Origin: Actinomadura coerulea
Lineage (GTDB): Bacteria > Actinomycetota > Actinomycetes > Streptosporangiales > Streptosporangiaceae
DNA length: 64,000 nt
Assembly: GCF_014208105.1 (NCBI RefSeq)
Contig: NZ_JACHMQ010000001.1
Coordinates: forward strand, 4,092,001-4,156,000
Direction: 5' to 3'
Shown here: positions 8,519 through 17,580 of the stretch, one piece after another
Position numbering within the stretch: position 1 is the first letter of the stretch
Layout: each line of letters begins with the position of its first letter
Notes under the pieces: generated by a model
Told to the model about the DNA's origin: nothing
What the model saw: only the letters and a program-made list of their open reading frames with translations
Database searches by the model: none
Position numbers and translations under genes: made by a program

Positions 8519-9943
8519 TCACGCCGTCCAGACGGGGGGCTTGCGGCCGATCCAGGGGCGGGCCTCCTCCAGCTGCGCGGACAGCGAGATCAGCGTGCCC
8601 TCCCCGCCGAGCCGTCCCGCGAGCATGACCCCGATGGGCAGCCCGTCGGCGTTCCAGTGCAGCGGGACGTTCACCGCGGGCTGCCCCGAGATGTTGTACA
8701 TGGCGCAGAACGGGGTGAAGTGCGTCTGCCGCCGGAAGTTCTCCTCCGGCTCCTGTCCGTGGAAGTACCCGACCGGCACCGGCGGCATGGCGAGCGTGGG
8801 GTGCAGGATCGCGTCGAACTCGTCCATCACCGGGAACGCCGCCCGCAGCGCCCCCTGGAGCGCGGCGTGGGCCTGGAACAGCTGCGGCGCCGTCGTCTTC
8901 TCGCCGTAGCCGCGCAGCCAGCGGGTCAGCGGCTGGAGCAGTTCCTCGCTCCCCTCGGGGACGGGCGTCATCGTCGCCATCACGCCCCACAGCGTCGCGA
9001 AGTGCGGGACGAGGTCGGAGCCGAGCACCTCCGGCAGCTCCACGACCTCGTGGCCCAGCTCCTCGAGCAGGGCCGACGCGTCCTCGTAGGCGGCGGCGCA
9101 GTCGGGGTGGACCTCGACGTCCGGCACCGGCGGCCGGAGGCTCCGCGCGATCCGCAGCCGGCCCGGCGCGCGGCCGGCGCGGGCGAGGAACGGCCCGTCC
9201 GCCTCCGGCGCCCGGTACAGGTCGCCCGGCATGTGGCCCGCCATGACGTCCAGCATGAGGGCGGCGTCGCGGACGGTCCGCGCGATCGGCCCGTTGGTGG
9301 AGAGCCCGAACAGGTCGGGGATGACCGGGCCCTGGGAGATCCGGCCGCGGGTCGGCTTGATCCCGAACAGCCCGCACACGCTGCTCGGGATCCGGATCGA
9401 GCCGCCGCCGTCGCTGCCCTGCGCGATCGGCGCCAGCCCGGACGCGACCGCCGCCGCGGCGCCGCCGCTCGAACCGCCGGCCGACCGGGACGGGTCCCAC
9501 GGCGTGCGGGCCGGGGGCGACACGGCGCCCTCGGTGTAGCAGGGCAGCCCGAACTCGGGGGACGCGGTCTTGCCGAGGAGCACCGTCCCGGCCGCCGCGA
9601 GCTTGGCCACCACGTGGTCGTCGGCGAACCCGGTCAGGTCGGCGTAGACCGCCGAGCCGAACGTCATCCGGACGCCGTTCACCATGTTCAGGTCCTTGAT
9701 CGGGACCGGGACGCCGTGCAGCGGCGGCAGCTCCGCCGGGTCCGCCGCCTCCAGCACCGCCTTCTCGGCGCGGCGCGCCTCCTCGCGGGCGCGCTCGGCG
9801 GTGACCGTCGCGTAGGCGCCCACCTGCTCGTCCAGCCGTTCGATGCGGGCCAGGTAATGGTCGGCGAGCTCGACCGGGGACACTTCCCCGGTGCGGACGG
9901 CGGCGGCCATGCGTGTGGCGCTGAGGTCATGGATCTGTGTCAC
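8519..9943 (-). CDS. Amidase-signature family amidase
   Basis: 474 residues with the full amidase-signature Ser-cisSer-Lys triad: Lys83 (VPIKD), cis-Ser158 (GGSSGG) and nucleophile Ser182 (GSDGGGSIRIPSS). It should hydrolyse a carboxamide or aryl/alkyl amide in the cytoplasm. The substrate cannot be read from the sequence, and it is not obviously GatA because gatB and gatC are absent. The start is GTG at 9943. No helix or signal peptide is present. It is the first gene of a likely two-gene unit with malQ. Confidence 0.92.
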   Translation of the reverse strand: MTQIHDLSATRMAAAVRTGEVSPVELADHYLARIERLDEQVGAYATVTAERAREEARRAEKAVLEAADPAELPPLHGVPVPIKDLNMVNGVRMTFGSAVYADLTGFADDHVVAKLAAAGTVLLGKTASPEFGLPCYTEGAVSPPARTPWDPSRSAGGSSGGAAAAVASGLAPIAQGSDGGGSIRIPSSVCGLFGIKPTRGRISQGPVIPDLFGLSTNGPIARTVRDAALMLDVMAGHMPGDLYRAPEADGPFLARAGRAPGRLRIARSLRPPVPDVEVHPDCAAAYEDASALLEELGHEVVELPEVLGSDLVPHFATLWGVMATMTPVPEGSEELLQPLTRWLRGYGEKTTAPQLFQAHAALQGALRAAFPVMDEFDAILHPTLAMPPVPVGYFHGQEPEENFRRQTHFTPFCAMYNISGQPAVNVPLHWNADGLPIGVMLAGRLGGEGTLISLSAQLEEARPWIGRKPPVWTA

Positions 9944-10166
9944 GATCCGGAACGCTAGACGCCGTGTGCGCGGGCATCAAAGAGGGCACACACGACAGCA
10001 GCGGAAGAAGGAGATTAATACTGGCCTACCCGACCGTGCCGTAAGAGAATCACTGACGTGGGGCGACAAAACATTAACCCGGCATGACTGGTCGCCCACC
10101 CTCCCGATGATTACTCTGCGCACGGAGGATCATGCCCCCGATGGGAAAGGAACACGGAGCGTCACC

Positions 10167-11015
10167 ATGGCGACCATGGAGCGGGGCAACACGCAGAATG
10201 CCAGGGCGCGACCCGAGCCCGAGGAGGCGCGCGAACACGATGAGACTCGTGAGCACGACGAGACGCGTGAGCACGATGACCAGACCCCGGTGAAGGAGCG
10301 GCTGGAGGCGAGCGCCGCCGCGGCGATGCTCGACGATCCCAAGATCCGCCGCTGGGCGTACCGGATCGGCGCGGCCGTCGTCGCCGGCGCCGCCGCCCTC
10401 GCCCTGACCAGCTGGCGGCTCGGCCTGACGGTCGCGGTGCTCGTCGTCATCGGCGACTACGTGCGGCAGTCCCGCAAGAGCTCCACCGTGACCGCCTGGC
10501 AGAAGTCCTCCGCGGCGGAACGGCGCACCGAGCGGCAGCTGAAGTCCCTGCGGCGCAACGGATACCTCGTGCTGCACGCGCGGGCCGTCCCCCGCGACGA
10601 CGACGGCGTCAGCGACGGGCGGATCGACCACCTGGTCATCGGGCCGAGCGGCGTCTACGCCATCGACTCGGAGAAGTGGGACAAGCGCCTCCCCGTGCGC
10701 ACCATGTCCCACCTCAAGCTCTTCCACGGCCCCTTCAACAAGAAGGACCGGCTGGACGAGGCGCGGTGGGAGGCCCAGATGGCGAGCATCATCCTCGCCG
10801 AGCGGGTCGGCTTCGACGTGCCGGTGCAGCCGTCCGTGGCGATCTACGGCCCGTCCATCCCGTGGAAGGTCATGCGGGTGCGCGACGTCGACGTCTACGC
10901 GGGCAACCGGGCGCGCTCGTACCTGCGCCGCCGCCCGAAGATCCTCACCGAGAGCGACGTGCAGCGCATCTTCCAGGCGGCCGAGGACGCCCTGCCGCCG
11001 AAGTACCCCGACTGA
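10167..11015 (+). CDS. NERD-domain membrane protein
   Basis: 282 residues. A charged N-terminus with the six-residue repeat EHDETR (twice, then EHD) is followed by a hydrophobic hairpin (WAYRIGAAVVAGAAALALTS and on to about residue 105). The C-terminal NERD (nuclease-related) domain contains the strand GRIDHLVIGPSGVYAIDSEKW, whose Asp and Glu/Lys pattern resembles the nuclease core. The domain is linked to DNA processing by family predictions only. The start ATG at 10167 has GGAG 7 nt upstream. A strong intrinsic terminator follows the stop, so the gene is monocistronic. Confidence 0.85.
   Translation: MATMERGNTQNARARPEPEEAREHDETREHDETREHDDQTPVKERLEASAAAAMLDDPKIRRWAYRIGAAVVAGAAALALTSWRLGLTVAVLVVIGDYVRQSRKSSTVTAWQKSSAAERRTERQLKSLRRNGYLVLHARAVPRDDDGVSDGRIDHLVIGPSGVYAIDSEKWDKRLPVRTMSHLKLFHGPFNKKDRLDEARWEAQMASIILAERVGFDVPVQPSVAIYGPSIPWKVMRVRDVDVYAGNRARSYLRRRPKILTESDVQRIFQAAEDALPPKYPD
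10233..10277 (+). repeat. 18-bp tandem repeat inside the NERD-protein gene
   Basis: Two 18-bp units coding EHDETR (10233-10250 and 10251-10268) are followed by a half unit (EHD, 10269-10277). The units differ at a few bases. The peptide is a highly charged, disordered stretch on the N-terminal side of the membrane segment. Confidence 0.8.
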
Positions 11016-11053
11016 GGCCGAGGGGCGGCCCCGCCACCGGGCCGCCCGCCGCG

Positions 11054-11083
11054 AAGCCGGGACACCGCCGTCCCGGCTTTTTT
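11054..11083 (+). terminator. Intrinsic terminator after the NERD-protein gene
   Basis: The stem AAGCCGGGAC / GTCCCGGCTT closes a short loop and is followed by a run of six T residues (11078-11083). This is the clearest factor-independent terminator in the window. It insulates ilvD from the upstream gene. Confidence 0.9.
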
Positions 11084-11102
11084 CCTGCCCTCCGGCGGTT
11101 GG

Positions 11103-11108
11103 TAGCAT
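11103..11108 (+). promoter_or_regulatory. Candidate -10 element for ilvD
   Basis: TAGCAT matches the actinobacterial -10 pattern TAnnnT. It lies just after the intrinsic terminator and would give an ilvD leader of about 150 nt. No convincing branched-chain leader peptide or attenuator was found in that leader. Confidence 0.4.
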
Positions 11109-11263
11109 CGAAGGCCACGGGCCGGCCCGGGCGCGACCTCCGCTGAGCCGGCGGCAGCGCCGCGACCCGCCGCTGCGCGTATCCCTTCCAGGCGACCCGC
11201 CCGCCCACGCCGAACCATGCGCGGCCCGTCGTCCCCGCACGTCACAGGTTTGGAGAGGTCGAA

Positions 11264-13126
11264 ATGCCACCGCTCAGGTCACGCACGGTCACCCATGGCA
11301 GGAACATGGCGGGCGCCCGCGCGCTCATGCGGGCCAGCGGCGTGGAACGCGAGGACTTCGGCAAGCCCATCGTCGCGGTGGCCAACAGCTTCACCCAGTT
11401 CGTGCCCGGCCACGTCCACCTGGACGAGGTCGGGAAGGTCGTCGCCGGCGCCGTCCGGGAGGCCGGCGGCGTGCCCCGCGAGTTCAACACCATCGCGGTC
11501 GACGACGGCATCGCGATGGGCCACGACGGCATGCTGTACTCGCTGCCGTCCCGCGAGGTGATCGCCGACGCGATCGAGTACATGGTCAGCGCGCACTGCG
11601 CCGACGCCCTGGTCTGCGTCTCCAACTGCGACAAGATCACCCCGGGGATGCTGCTGGCCGCGCTGCGCCTGAACATCCCGACCGTGTTCGTCTCCGGCGG
11701 ACCGATGGAGGCCGGCAAGCCCGTCGAGGGCGTCATGGACGGCAACAAGCTCGACCTGATCGACCCGATCATCGCCTCGGCCGACTCCTCCCTGCCGGAG
11801 GACAAGCTGCTGGAGATGGAGGAGAGCGCCTGCCCGACCTGCGGGTCCTGCTCGGGCATGTTCACCGCCAACTCGATGAACTGCCTCACCGAGGCGATCG
11901 GGCTGGCCCTGCCCGGCAACGGGACCGTCCTCGCCACCCACACCGCCCGCCGCCGCCTCTACGAGGACGCCGGCCGCACCGTGGTCGAGGTCGCCAAGCG
12001 GTACTACGACGGCGACGACGAGTCCGTCCTGCCGCTGAACATCGCCACCCGCGAGGCGTTCGAGAACGCCATGGTGCTCGACGTCGCGATGGGCGGGTCC
12101 ACCAACACGATCCTGCACCTGCTCGCCGCCGCCACCGAGGGCGGCGTCGACTTCGGGCTCGCCGACATCGACGCGATCTCCCGCCGCGTCCCGTGCGTCT
12201 GCAAGCTGGCCCCCGCCACCGGCAAGTACCACGTCGAGGACTGCCACCGCGCGGGCGGCATCCCCGCCCTGCTGGGCGAGCTGAACCGCGCCGGCCTGCT
12301 GAACGCGTCGGCGCACTCGGTCCACTCCGCGTCCCTCGACGAGTTCCTCGCCAAGTGGGACGTCCGCTCCCCGGACGTCCTGCCGGAGGCCGTCGAGCTG
12401 TTCCATGCGGCGCCCGGCGGCGTCCGCAGCACCTCGGCGTTCTCGCAGAGCGCCCGCTGGGAGTCGCTCGACCTCGACCGCGAGAACGGCTGCATCCGCT
12501 CCGCCGAGCACGCCTACACCGCCGACGGCGGCCTGGCCGTCCTGCGCGGCAACATCGCCCCCGACGGCGCGATCGTCAAGACCGCCGGGGTGGACGAGGA
12601 GCTGTGGACCTTCACCGGCCCCGCCGTCGTCTTCGAGTCGCAGGACGACGCCGTCGAGGGAATCCTCGGCGGGAAGATCAAGGCCGGCGACGTCATCGTG
12701 ATCCGCTACGAGGGCCCGAAGGGCGGGCCCGGCATGCAGGAGATGCTGTACCCGACGAGCTTCCTCAAGGGCCGCGGGCTCGGCAAGGCGTGCGCGCTGA
12801 TCACCGACGGCCGGTTCTCCGGCGGCACGTCCGGGCTGTCCATCGGGCACGCCTCACCCGAGGCCGCGGGCGGCGGGATCATCGCCCTCGTCGAGGACGG
12901 CGACCGCGTCGTGATCGACATCCCGAACCGCGTGCTGGAGCTGGACGTCCCGGCCGACGAGCTGGAGATCCGCCGCGAGAAGCTGCTCGCCGACCTCGGC
13001 GGCTACCGGCCCCGCGACCGCCACCGCCCCGTGAGCGCCGCCCTGCGCGCCTACGCCGCGATGGCCACGTCCGCCTCGACCGGCGCCGCGCGCGACGTCT
13101 CCCAGCTCGACCGCCTCAACGGCTGA
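11264..13126 (+). CDS. ilvD: Dihydroxy-acid dehydratase
   Basis: 620 residues, the long E. coli-like form. The iron-sulfur ligands are present: Cys122 in SNCDKITPGM, and the CPTCGSCSGMF block from residue 190. This form normally carries an oxygen-labile 4Fe-4S cluster; a 2Fe-2S alternative cannot be excluded by eye. It converts dihydroxyisovalerate and dihydroxymethylvalerate to the keto-acid precursors of valine, leucine and isoleucine. The ATG at 11264 is preceded by GGAGAGG. No other ilv genes are adjacent. A perfect palindrome begins immediately after its stop codon. Confidence 0.97.
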   Translation: MPPLRSRTVTHGRNMAGARALMRASGVEREDFGKPIVAVANSFTQFVPGHVHLDEVGKVVAGAVREAGGVPREFNTIAVDDGIAMGHDGMLYSLPSREVIADAIEYMVSAHCADALVCVSNCDKITPGMLLAALRLNIPTVFVSGGPMEAGKPVEGVMDGNKLDLIDPIIASADSSLPEDKLLEMEESACPTCGSCSGMFTANSMNCLTEAIGLALPGNGTVLATHTARRRLYEDAGRTVVEVAKRYYDGDDESVLPLNIATREAFENAMVLDVAMGGSTNTILHLLAAATEGGVDFGLADIDAISRRVPCVCKLAPATGKYHVEDCHRAGGIPALLGELNRAGLLNASAHSVHSASLDEFLAKWDVRSPDVLPEAVELFHAAPGGVRSTSAFSQSARWESLDLDRENGCIRSAEHAYTADGGLAVLRGNIAPDGAIVKTAGVDEELWTFTGPAVVFESQDDAVEGILGGKIKAGDVIVIRYEGPKGGPGMQEMLYPTSFLKGRGLGKACALITDGRFSGGTSGLSIGHASPEAAGGGIIALVEDGDRVVIDIPNRVLELDVPADELEIRREKLLADLGGYRPRDRHRPVSAALRAYAAMATSASTGAARDVSQLDRLNG

Positions 13127-13149
13127 GCGATTACCCGGCGGGTAATCGC
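13127..13149. promoter_or_regulatory. Perfect 10-bp inverted repeat (possible operator) between ilvD and the DUF1330 gene
   Basis: Arms GCGATTACCC and GGGTAATCGC are separated by GGC and begin at the first base after the ilvD stop codon. The core TTACCC-GGC-GGGTAA looks like a dimeric repressor site (TetR, HxlR or MarR type). It lies 75 bp before the start of the next gene. A termination or 3'-end stability role for ilvD is the alternative. There is no T-run. Confidence 0.55.
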
Positions 13150-13223
13150 GGGCATTCCCCGCCTAGGGCAAAGTGGTGGGTGTCGGGCGAACCAGCCCGG
13201 CCCCACCACTCAAGGAGACCGCG

Positions 13224-13571
13224 ATGACCGCCTACGCCCTTGCCCACATGACCCCCCAGCCGCCGCTGCCCGAGGACGTCTTCGTCTACATGGAGAGCAT
13301 CCAGGAGACCATGGACCCGTTCGGCGGCCGGTTCATCGTGCACGCCAGCGAGACCGAGGTGGTCGAGGGCCCGTTCGACGGCGCCTACGTCATCATCGAG
13401 TTCCCCGACATGGACAAGGCCCGCGCCTGGTACGACTCGGACGCCTACCAGGCGATCGCGGCGAAGCGCAGCGACCACATTCCCGGACACCTCGTGCTGC
13501 TCCAGGGCGTCCCGCCGGACTACGACGTCGCCGCGACCGGCAAGGCGCTGCGCGCGGCCCAGGCCGGGTGA
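13224..13571 (+). CDS. DUF1330-type small protein
   Basis: 115 residues. The pattern VVEGPFDGAYVIIEFPDMDKARAW, followed by a conserved SDAYQ and RSDHIPGHLVLLQG, fits DUF1330. These are dimeric alpha/beta ferredoxin-fold proteins of unknown function. It is cytoplasmic, with no signal peptide. The ATG at 13224 is set by AAGGAGA at 13212-13218. The gene stands alone behind a perfect palindrome, suggesting separate control. The final residues run up to the end of the convergent zinc-ribbon gene. Confidence 0.8.
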   Translation: MTAYALAHMTPQPPLPEDVFVYMESIQETMDPFGGRFIVHASETEVVEGPFDGAYVIIEFPDMDKARAWYDSDAYQAIAAKRSDHIPGHLVLLQGVPPDYDVAATGKALRAAQAG

Positions 13572-13596
13572 CCGGTGAGGAACAGCCGCTGCCCGG

Positions 13597-13815
13597 TCAG
13601 GAGCAGCAGCCCCCGCCGCAGCAGCCCCCGCCCCCGCTCGGCGGGGGCTGGGGCGCCCCGCCGCGGGAGGAGCCGGTGACGGCGACCGTCGACAGCAGCT
13701 TGACGGTGTCGTCGTGGCCGGCCGGGCACGGGGCCGGGTCGGACGCGTTGATCATCGGGCGGGAGACCTCGAAGGTCGACCCGCACGCGCGGCAGCGGTA
13801 GTCATAGCGAGGCAC
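13597..13815 (-). CDS. FmdB-type zinc-ribbon protein
   Basis: 72 residues from a GTG at 13815, beginning MPRYDYRCRACGSTFEV. This is the FmdB regulatory-domain signature, a zinc ribbon of two Cys pairs; here the visible elements are CRAC and a later CPAGH. The C-terminal half is low-complexity, ending in a Gly/Cys tail (GGGGCCGGGCCS) that could carry extra metal ligands. FmdB-like proteins are annotated as putative regulators from the methylotroph FmdB, but most have no known role. An upstream extension with Pro/Gly residues is open but unlike the family. Confidence 0.8.
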   Translation of the reverse strand: MPRYDYRCRACGSTFEVSRPMINASDPAPCPAGHDDTVKLLSTVAVTGSSRGGAPQPPPSGGGGCCGGGCCS

Positions 13816-13846
13816 GCCCCCAGGATACGTCCCCCCGGTGTGCGCG

Positions 13847-14356
13847 TCAGGCGGCGGGCTCGGTGACATAGGCGGCCCACTGCGGGTCGCCGTCGTGAAC
13901 GAGGCCGATGAGGCGCCAGTGCGCGCCCCTCGGAACGGCCGGGGTGACGCTGAGCGTCCAGCCCAGCTCCGACAGCAGGCGGTCGGCCTTGCTGTGGTTG
14001 CACGTCATGCAGGAGGCCACGCAGTTCTCCCAGACGTGCTTGCCGCCGCGGCTGCGCGGATGGACGTGGTCGATCGTCTCGGCGCGGCGGCCGCAGTAGA
14101 CGCAGCGGAAGTTGTCGCGGCGCATCAGCGCGGCGCGGGTCAGCGGCACGCGCGTCCGGAACGGGATGCGGACGTAGCGGCGGAGCCGGATGACGGACGG
14201 GATCTCGACCGTCATCGTGGCCGAGTGGAGCACGGCGCCCGAGGTGTCGTGGTGGACGATCTCCGCCTTCTCGCGAAGCACGAGGCAGACCGCCCTCCGC
14301 AGAGGCAGCGTGGTGAGGGGTTCGTACGTCGCGTTCAGGAGGAGGACCTGTCGCAT
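13847..14356 (-). CDS. HNH endonuclease family protein
   Basis: 169 residues. The HNH core reads CVYCGRRAETIDHVHPRSRGG...WENCVASCMTCNHSKADR. It holds the catalytic DH pair, the central Asn and two CxxC zinc pairs, the second as CMTC. The N-terminus MRQVLLLNATYEPL is typical of a conserved actinobacterial single-copy HNH protein. The ATG at 14356 has GGAGGG six nt upstream. There is no neighbouring methylase, toxin or phage gene, so a housekeeping DNA-processing role is more likely than restriction. The substrate is unknown. Confidence 0.9.
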   Translation of the reverse strand: MRQVLLLNATYEPLTTLPLRRAVCLVLREKAEIVHHDTSGAVLHSATMTVEIPSVIRLRRYVRIPFRTRVPLTRAALMRRDNFRCVYCGRRAETIDHVHPRSRGGKHVWENCVASCMTCNHSKADRLLSELGWTLSVTPAVPRGAHWRLIGLVHDGDPQWAAYVTEPAA

Positions 14357-14617
14357 CAGACGCCCTCCGCCGGGCCGTGATCTGCGTTCGCCCCGGTGGT
14401 CGCGGCGCAGCGCGCCTCCCACCGAGGCCCGATTATCGTCTCCGGCACCTGCGCACCCGCCATGAGGACCTCCCCAGGGGCGAACCGACCAGAATCAGTG
14501 TGGCGTCTGAGGGAGGTCGTTCGCTACCCCAATAATCCCCATCCGCACACCACTCGAACACGGAACCCGCGGGGAGTACTGGGACGGGCAGCGCTAAACG
14601 GCCAATAAAGTGCAGCC

Positions 14618-16720
14618 ATGACGCCGTATCCGTCCGCGCAGCGCCAGGACATCGTCGAGGACATCCACGGTCACCGGGTCGCCGACCCCTACCGCTGGCT
14701 GGAGGATCCGGACAGCGCCGAGACCGCCGAGTGGCGCGCCGCGCAGGACCGGCTCTTCCACAAGATCGTGGACACGCTGCCCGGCCGGGACGCGCTGCGG
14801 GCCCGCCTGCTCGAACTGCTCGGCGCGGGAAGCGTCGGGGCCCCCGTGTGGCGGGGCGGGCGGCGCTTCTTCACCCGCCGCTCCGCCGACCAGGAGCACC
14901 CGGTCCTCTACACCGCCGACCCGGACGGCTCCGAGCGCGTCCTGGTCGACCCCACGGCCCTCGACCCCGCCGGGACGACGACGCTCGACGGCTGGCAGCC
15001 CGACAAGGAGGGCCGCCTCCTGGCGTACAAGGTGTCCACCGGCGGCGACGAGGAGTCGCTGCTGTACGTCATCGACGTCGCCACGGGCGACCGGGTGGAG
15101 GGGCCGATCGACCGGGCCCGGTACTCCTCGGTGGCCTGGCTGCCGGGCGGGGAGGCCTACTACTACACGCGCCGGCTGCCCGCGCGGGACGTCCCGGAGG
15201 GCGAGGAGCAGTACCACCGGCGCGTCTACCTGCACCGCGTCGGCACCGAACCCGACGCCCACGACGTCCTCGTCTTCGGCGACGGCCGCGACAAGACCGA
15301 CTACTACGGGGTCGGCGTCAGCCGCGACGGCCGCTGGCTCACGATCTCCGCGTCGCAGGGCACCGCGCCCCGCAACGACCTGTGGATCGCCGACCTGACC
15401 GCCTCCTCCCCCGAGGCGCCCGCCCTGCGGGCCGTGCAGGAGGGCGTCGACGCCTCCACCGGCGTCCACGTGGGCCGCGACGGCCGCGCCTACGTCTTCA
15501 CCGACCGCGACGCGCCCCGGTCCCGCCTGTGCGTCGCCGACCCGTCCGACCTCTCCTACGGGACGTGGCGGGACCTCCTCCCCCAGGACGCCGAGGCCGT
15601 CCTGACCGACTTCGCGATCCTGGACGACCTGGAGCGCCCCGTCCTGCTCGCCGGGTGGACCCGCCACGCGATCAGCGAGATCACCGTGCACGACCTGGCG
15701 TCCGGGGAACGGATCGGCGCCGTCCCGACCCCCGGCCTCGGCTCCATCGGCGGCATCGTCGAGCGGCCCGAGGGCGGGCACGAGGCATGGTTCGGCTACA
15801 CCGACGGCGTGACCCCCTCGTCCGTCCTGCGCTACGACGCCCGCACCGGGGAGACGGCGCTGTGGGCGTCCGCGCCGGGCACGGTCGACGTCCCCGAGAT
15901 CGAGACGCGCCAGGTCGTCTACACCTCCCGCGACGGCACCGAGGTGCGCATGCTCGTCTCGTCGCGTCCCGGCCTGACCGGGCCGCGCCCCGCGATCCTC
16001 TACGGCTACGGCGGCTTCAACATCTCGCTCACGCCGTCCTACTCGGCGAGCATCCTCGCGTGGGTCGAGGCGGGCGGCGTCTACGCGGTCGCCAACCTGC
16101 GCGGCGGCTCCGAGGAAGGCGAGCAGTGGCACCGCGCCGGCATGCGGGACCGCAAGCAGAACGTCTTCGACGACTTCCACGCCGCCGCCGAGAAGCTGAT
16201 CGCGGACGGCCTCACCACCCCGTCCCAGCTCGCGATCTCCGGCGGCTCCAACGGCGGCCTCCTGGTCGGCGCGGCCCTCACCCAGCGCCCCGACCTGTAC
16301 CGCGCGGTGGTGTGCTCCGCGCCGCTCCTGGACATGGTCCGCTACGAGCGGTTCGGCCTCGGCCAGACATGGAACGACGAGTACGGGACGGCCGACGACC
16401 CCGAGGAGTTCGGCTGGCTCATCGGCTACTCGCCGTACCACCACGTCCACCCCGGCACCGCCTACCCGGCCGTCCTGTTCACCACGTTCGGCAGCGACAC
16501 CCGCGTGGACCCCCTCCACGCCCGCAAGATGTGCGCCGCCCTCCAGCACGCGACGGCCTCCGAAGCCCCCGTCCTCCTCCGCGACGAGGCAGAGGTAGGC
16601 CACGCCGCCCGCTCGGTGACGCGCTCCGCCGACCTCACCGCCGACACCCTCACGTTCCTGGCGGCCCAGACCGGCCTCACCATCCAAGACGAATTGACGC
16701 ATGGTCTAATACCCGGATGA
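14618..16720 (+). CDS. Prolyl oligopeptidase family serine peptidase (S9A)
   Basis: 700 residues without a signal peptide. The N-terminus DIHGHRVADPYRWLED is the classic S9A opening, followed by a beta-propeller and a C-terminal alpha/beta-hydrolase domain. The triad is Ser544 in GGSNGG, Asp627 in GSDTRVDP and His662 in EVGHAAR. It should cleave short proline-containing (or, as oligopeptidase B, basic) peptides in the cytoplasm. Its stop overlaps the start of a methyltransferase gene (ATGA), so the two are translationally coupled. Confidence 0.95.
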   Translation: MTPYPSAQRQDIVEDIHGHRVADPYRWLEDPDSAETAEWRAAQDRLFHKIVDTLPGRDALRARLLELLGAGSVGAPVWRGGRRFFTRRSADQEHPVLYTADPDGSERVLVDPTALDPAGTTTLDGWQPDKEGRLLAYKVSTGGDEESLLYVIDVATGDRVEGPIDRARYSSVAWLPGGEAYYYTRRLPARDVPEGEEQYHRRVYLHRVGTEPDAHDVLVFGDGRDKTDYYGVGVSRDGRWLTISASQGTAPRNDLWIADLTASSPEAPALRAVQEGVDASTGVHVGRDGRAYVFTDRDAPRSRLCVADPSDLSYGTWRDLLPQDAEAVLTDFAILDDLERPVLLAGWTRHAISEITVHDLASGERIGAVPTPGLGSIGGIVERPEGGHEAWFGYTDGVTPSSVLRYDARTGETALWASAPGTVDVPEIETRQVVYTSRDGTEVRMLVSSRPGLTGPRPAILYGYGGFNISLTPSYSASILAWVEAGGVYAVANLRGGSEEGEQWHRAGMRDRKQNVFDDFHAAAEKLIADGLTTPSQLAISGGSNGGLLVGAALTQRPDLYRAVVCSAPLLDMVRYERFGLGQTWNDEYGTADDPEEFGWLIGYSPYHHVHPGTAYPAVLFTTFGSDTRVDPLHARKMCAALQHATASEAPVLLRDEAEVGHAARSVTRSADLTADTLTFLAAQTGLTIQDELTHGLIPG

Positions 16721-17502
16721 GCAAGACGCTGCGCGGGCCGGCCGAGCGGACACTGGAACTGCTTCGCGAACCGCCGGACGAACCCGACGTGTCCGCCGGC
16801 TACCTCGACCTGCTCGGGGCGTCCGCGAAGAAGTCGCCCTCCCTCGCCCAGTCGGTGATGGAGTCGACGTTCCTCCCGCGGATCTACGAGAAGGTGTGGC
16901 GGCCCATCGGCTTCAACCTGGCGAAGGGCTGGCCCCTCGGCCCGGACACCGCCGAAGAGCACGCCATGGCCCGCGACTGGCTCGGCCTCTCCCAACCCGG
17001 CTACGCGTCCCGGCCGCCCGCGACGGTCCTCGACGTCGCATGCGGCCCCGGCAACGTCACCCGCGCCCTCGCCGCCGGCGTCGGCGCCGCGGGCCTCGTC
17101 GTCGGCCTCGACGCGTCCGAGACCATGCTGACCCGCGCCGTCGCCGACACCCCCCACGGCGACCCCGTGGCCTACGTCCGCGGCGACGCCGTCGACCTGC
17201 CCTTCCGCGACGAAGCGTTCGACGCCGTCTGCTGCTTCGGCGCCCTCTACCTCTTCGAGGACCCGTGGGCCGCCCTGGACGGCATGACCCGCGTCCTCAA
17301 ACCCGGCGGAAACCTGATCATCCTCACCTCACGGCGCCCGCTCCCCACCCCCCGCCTCGGCGCCGACCTCCTCCGCCGCGCCACCGGCTTCACCGCCTTC
17401 GGCGACCGCGAGATCACGCGCGCCCTCACCGACCGCGGCTACACCGCCCTCCGCCACCGCCGCTACCCCCTCATGCAGGTCGCGGCGGCCCGCCGCCCTT
17501 GA
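16717..17502 (+). CDS. Class I SAM-dependent methyltransferase
   Basis: 261 residues. SAM motif I is VLDVACGPGNVTRAL near residue 105. The acidic end of strand 2 (VVGLDAS), motif II (VRGDAVDLPF) and the post-I region (DAVCCFGALYLF) follow in order, as in ubiquinone/menaquinone-type methyltransferases. The roughly 100-residue N-terminal cap sets substrate specificity and is not recognisable. The start overlaps the S9 peptidase stop by 4 bp. Two hairpins follow the gene. Confidence 0.9.
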   Translation: MSKTLRGPAERTLELLREPPDEPDVSAGYLDLLGASAKKSPSLAQSVMESTFLPRIYEKVWRPIGFNLAKGWPLGPDTAEEHAMARDWLGLSQPGYASRPPATVLDVACGPGNVTRALAAGVGAAGLVVGLDASETMLTRAVADTPHGDPVAYVRGDAVDLPFRDEAFDAVCCFGALYLFEDPWAALDGMTRVLKPGGNLIILTSRRPLPTPRLGADLLRRATGFTAFGDREITRALTDRGYTALRHRRYPLMQVAAARRP

Positions 17503-17503
17503 T

Positions 17504-17535
17504 CGCGATCTACAGCGCGCCACCCGAAGATCGCG
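17504..17535. terminator. Hairpin just after the methyltransferase gene
   Basis: CGCGATCT (17504-17511) pairs with AGATCGCG (17528-17535) directly behind the stop codon. The first arm overlaps the palindrome GATCGCGATC. There is no T-run. Confidence 0.45.
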
Positions 17536-17580
17536 CTACGCTGCCAAGGGAACACGCACGGCCAACCGTGCCCAAGAACG

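Noticed and set aside
11109..11263. A branched-chain amino-acid leader peptide attenuator before ilvD
   Set aside because: The only short frame (from 11217) is not enriched in Ile, Leu or Val and has no ribosome site, and no competing terminator hairpins were seen.
17501..17580. A tRNA gene downstream of the methyltransferase gene
   Set aside because: Short inverted pairs are present but no cloverleaf, T-arm (GTTCRA) or anticodon arm could be assembled.
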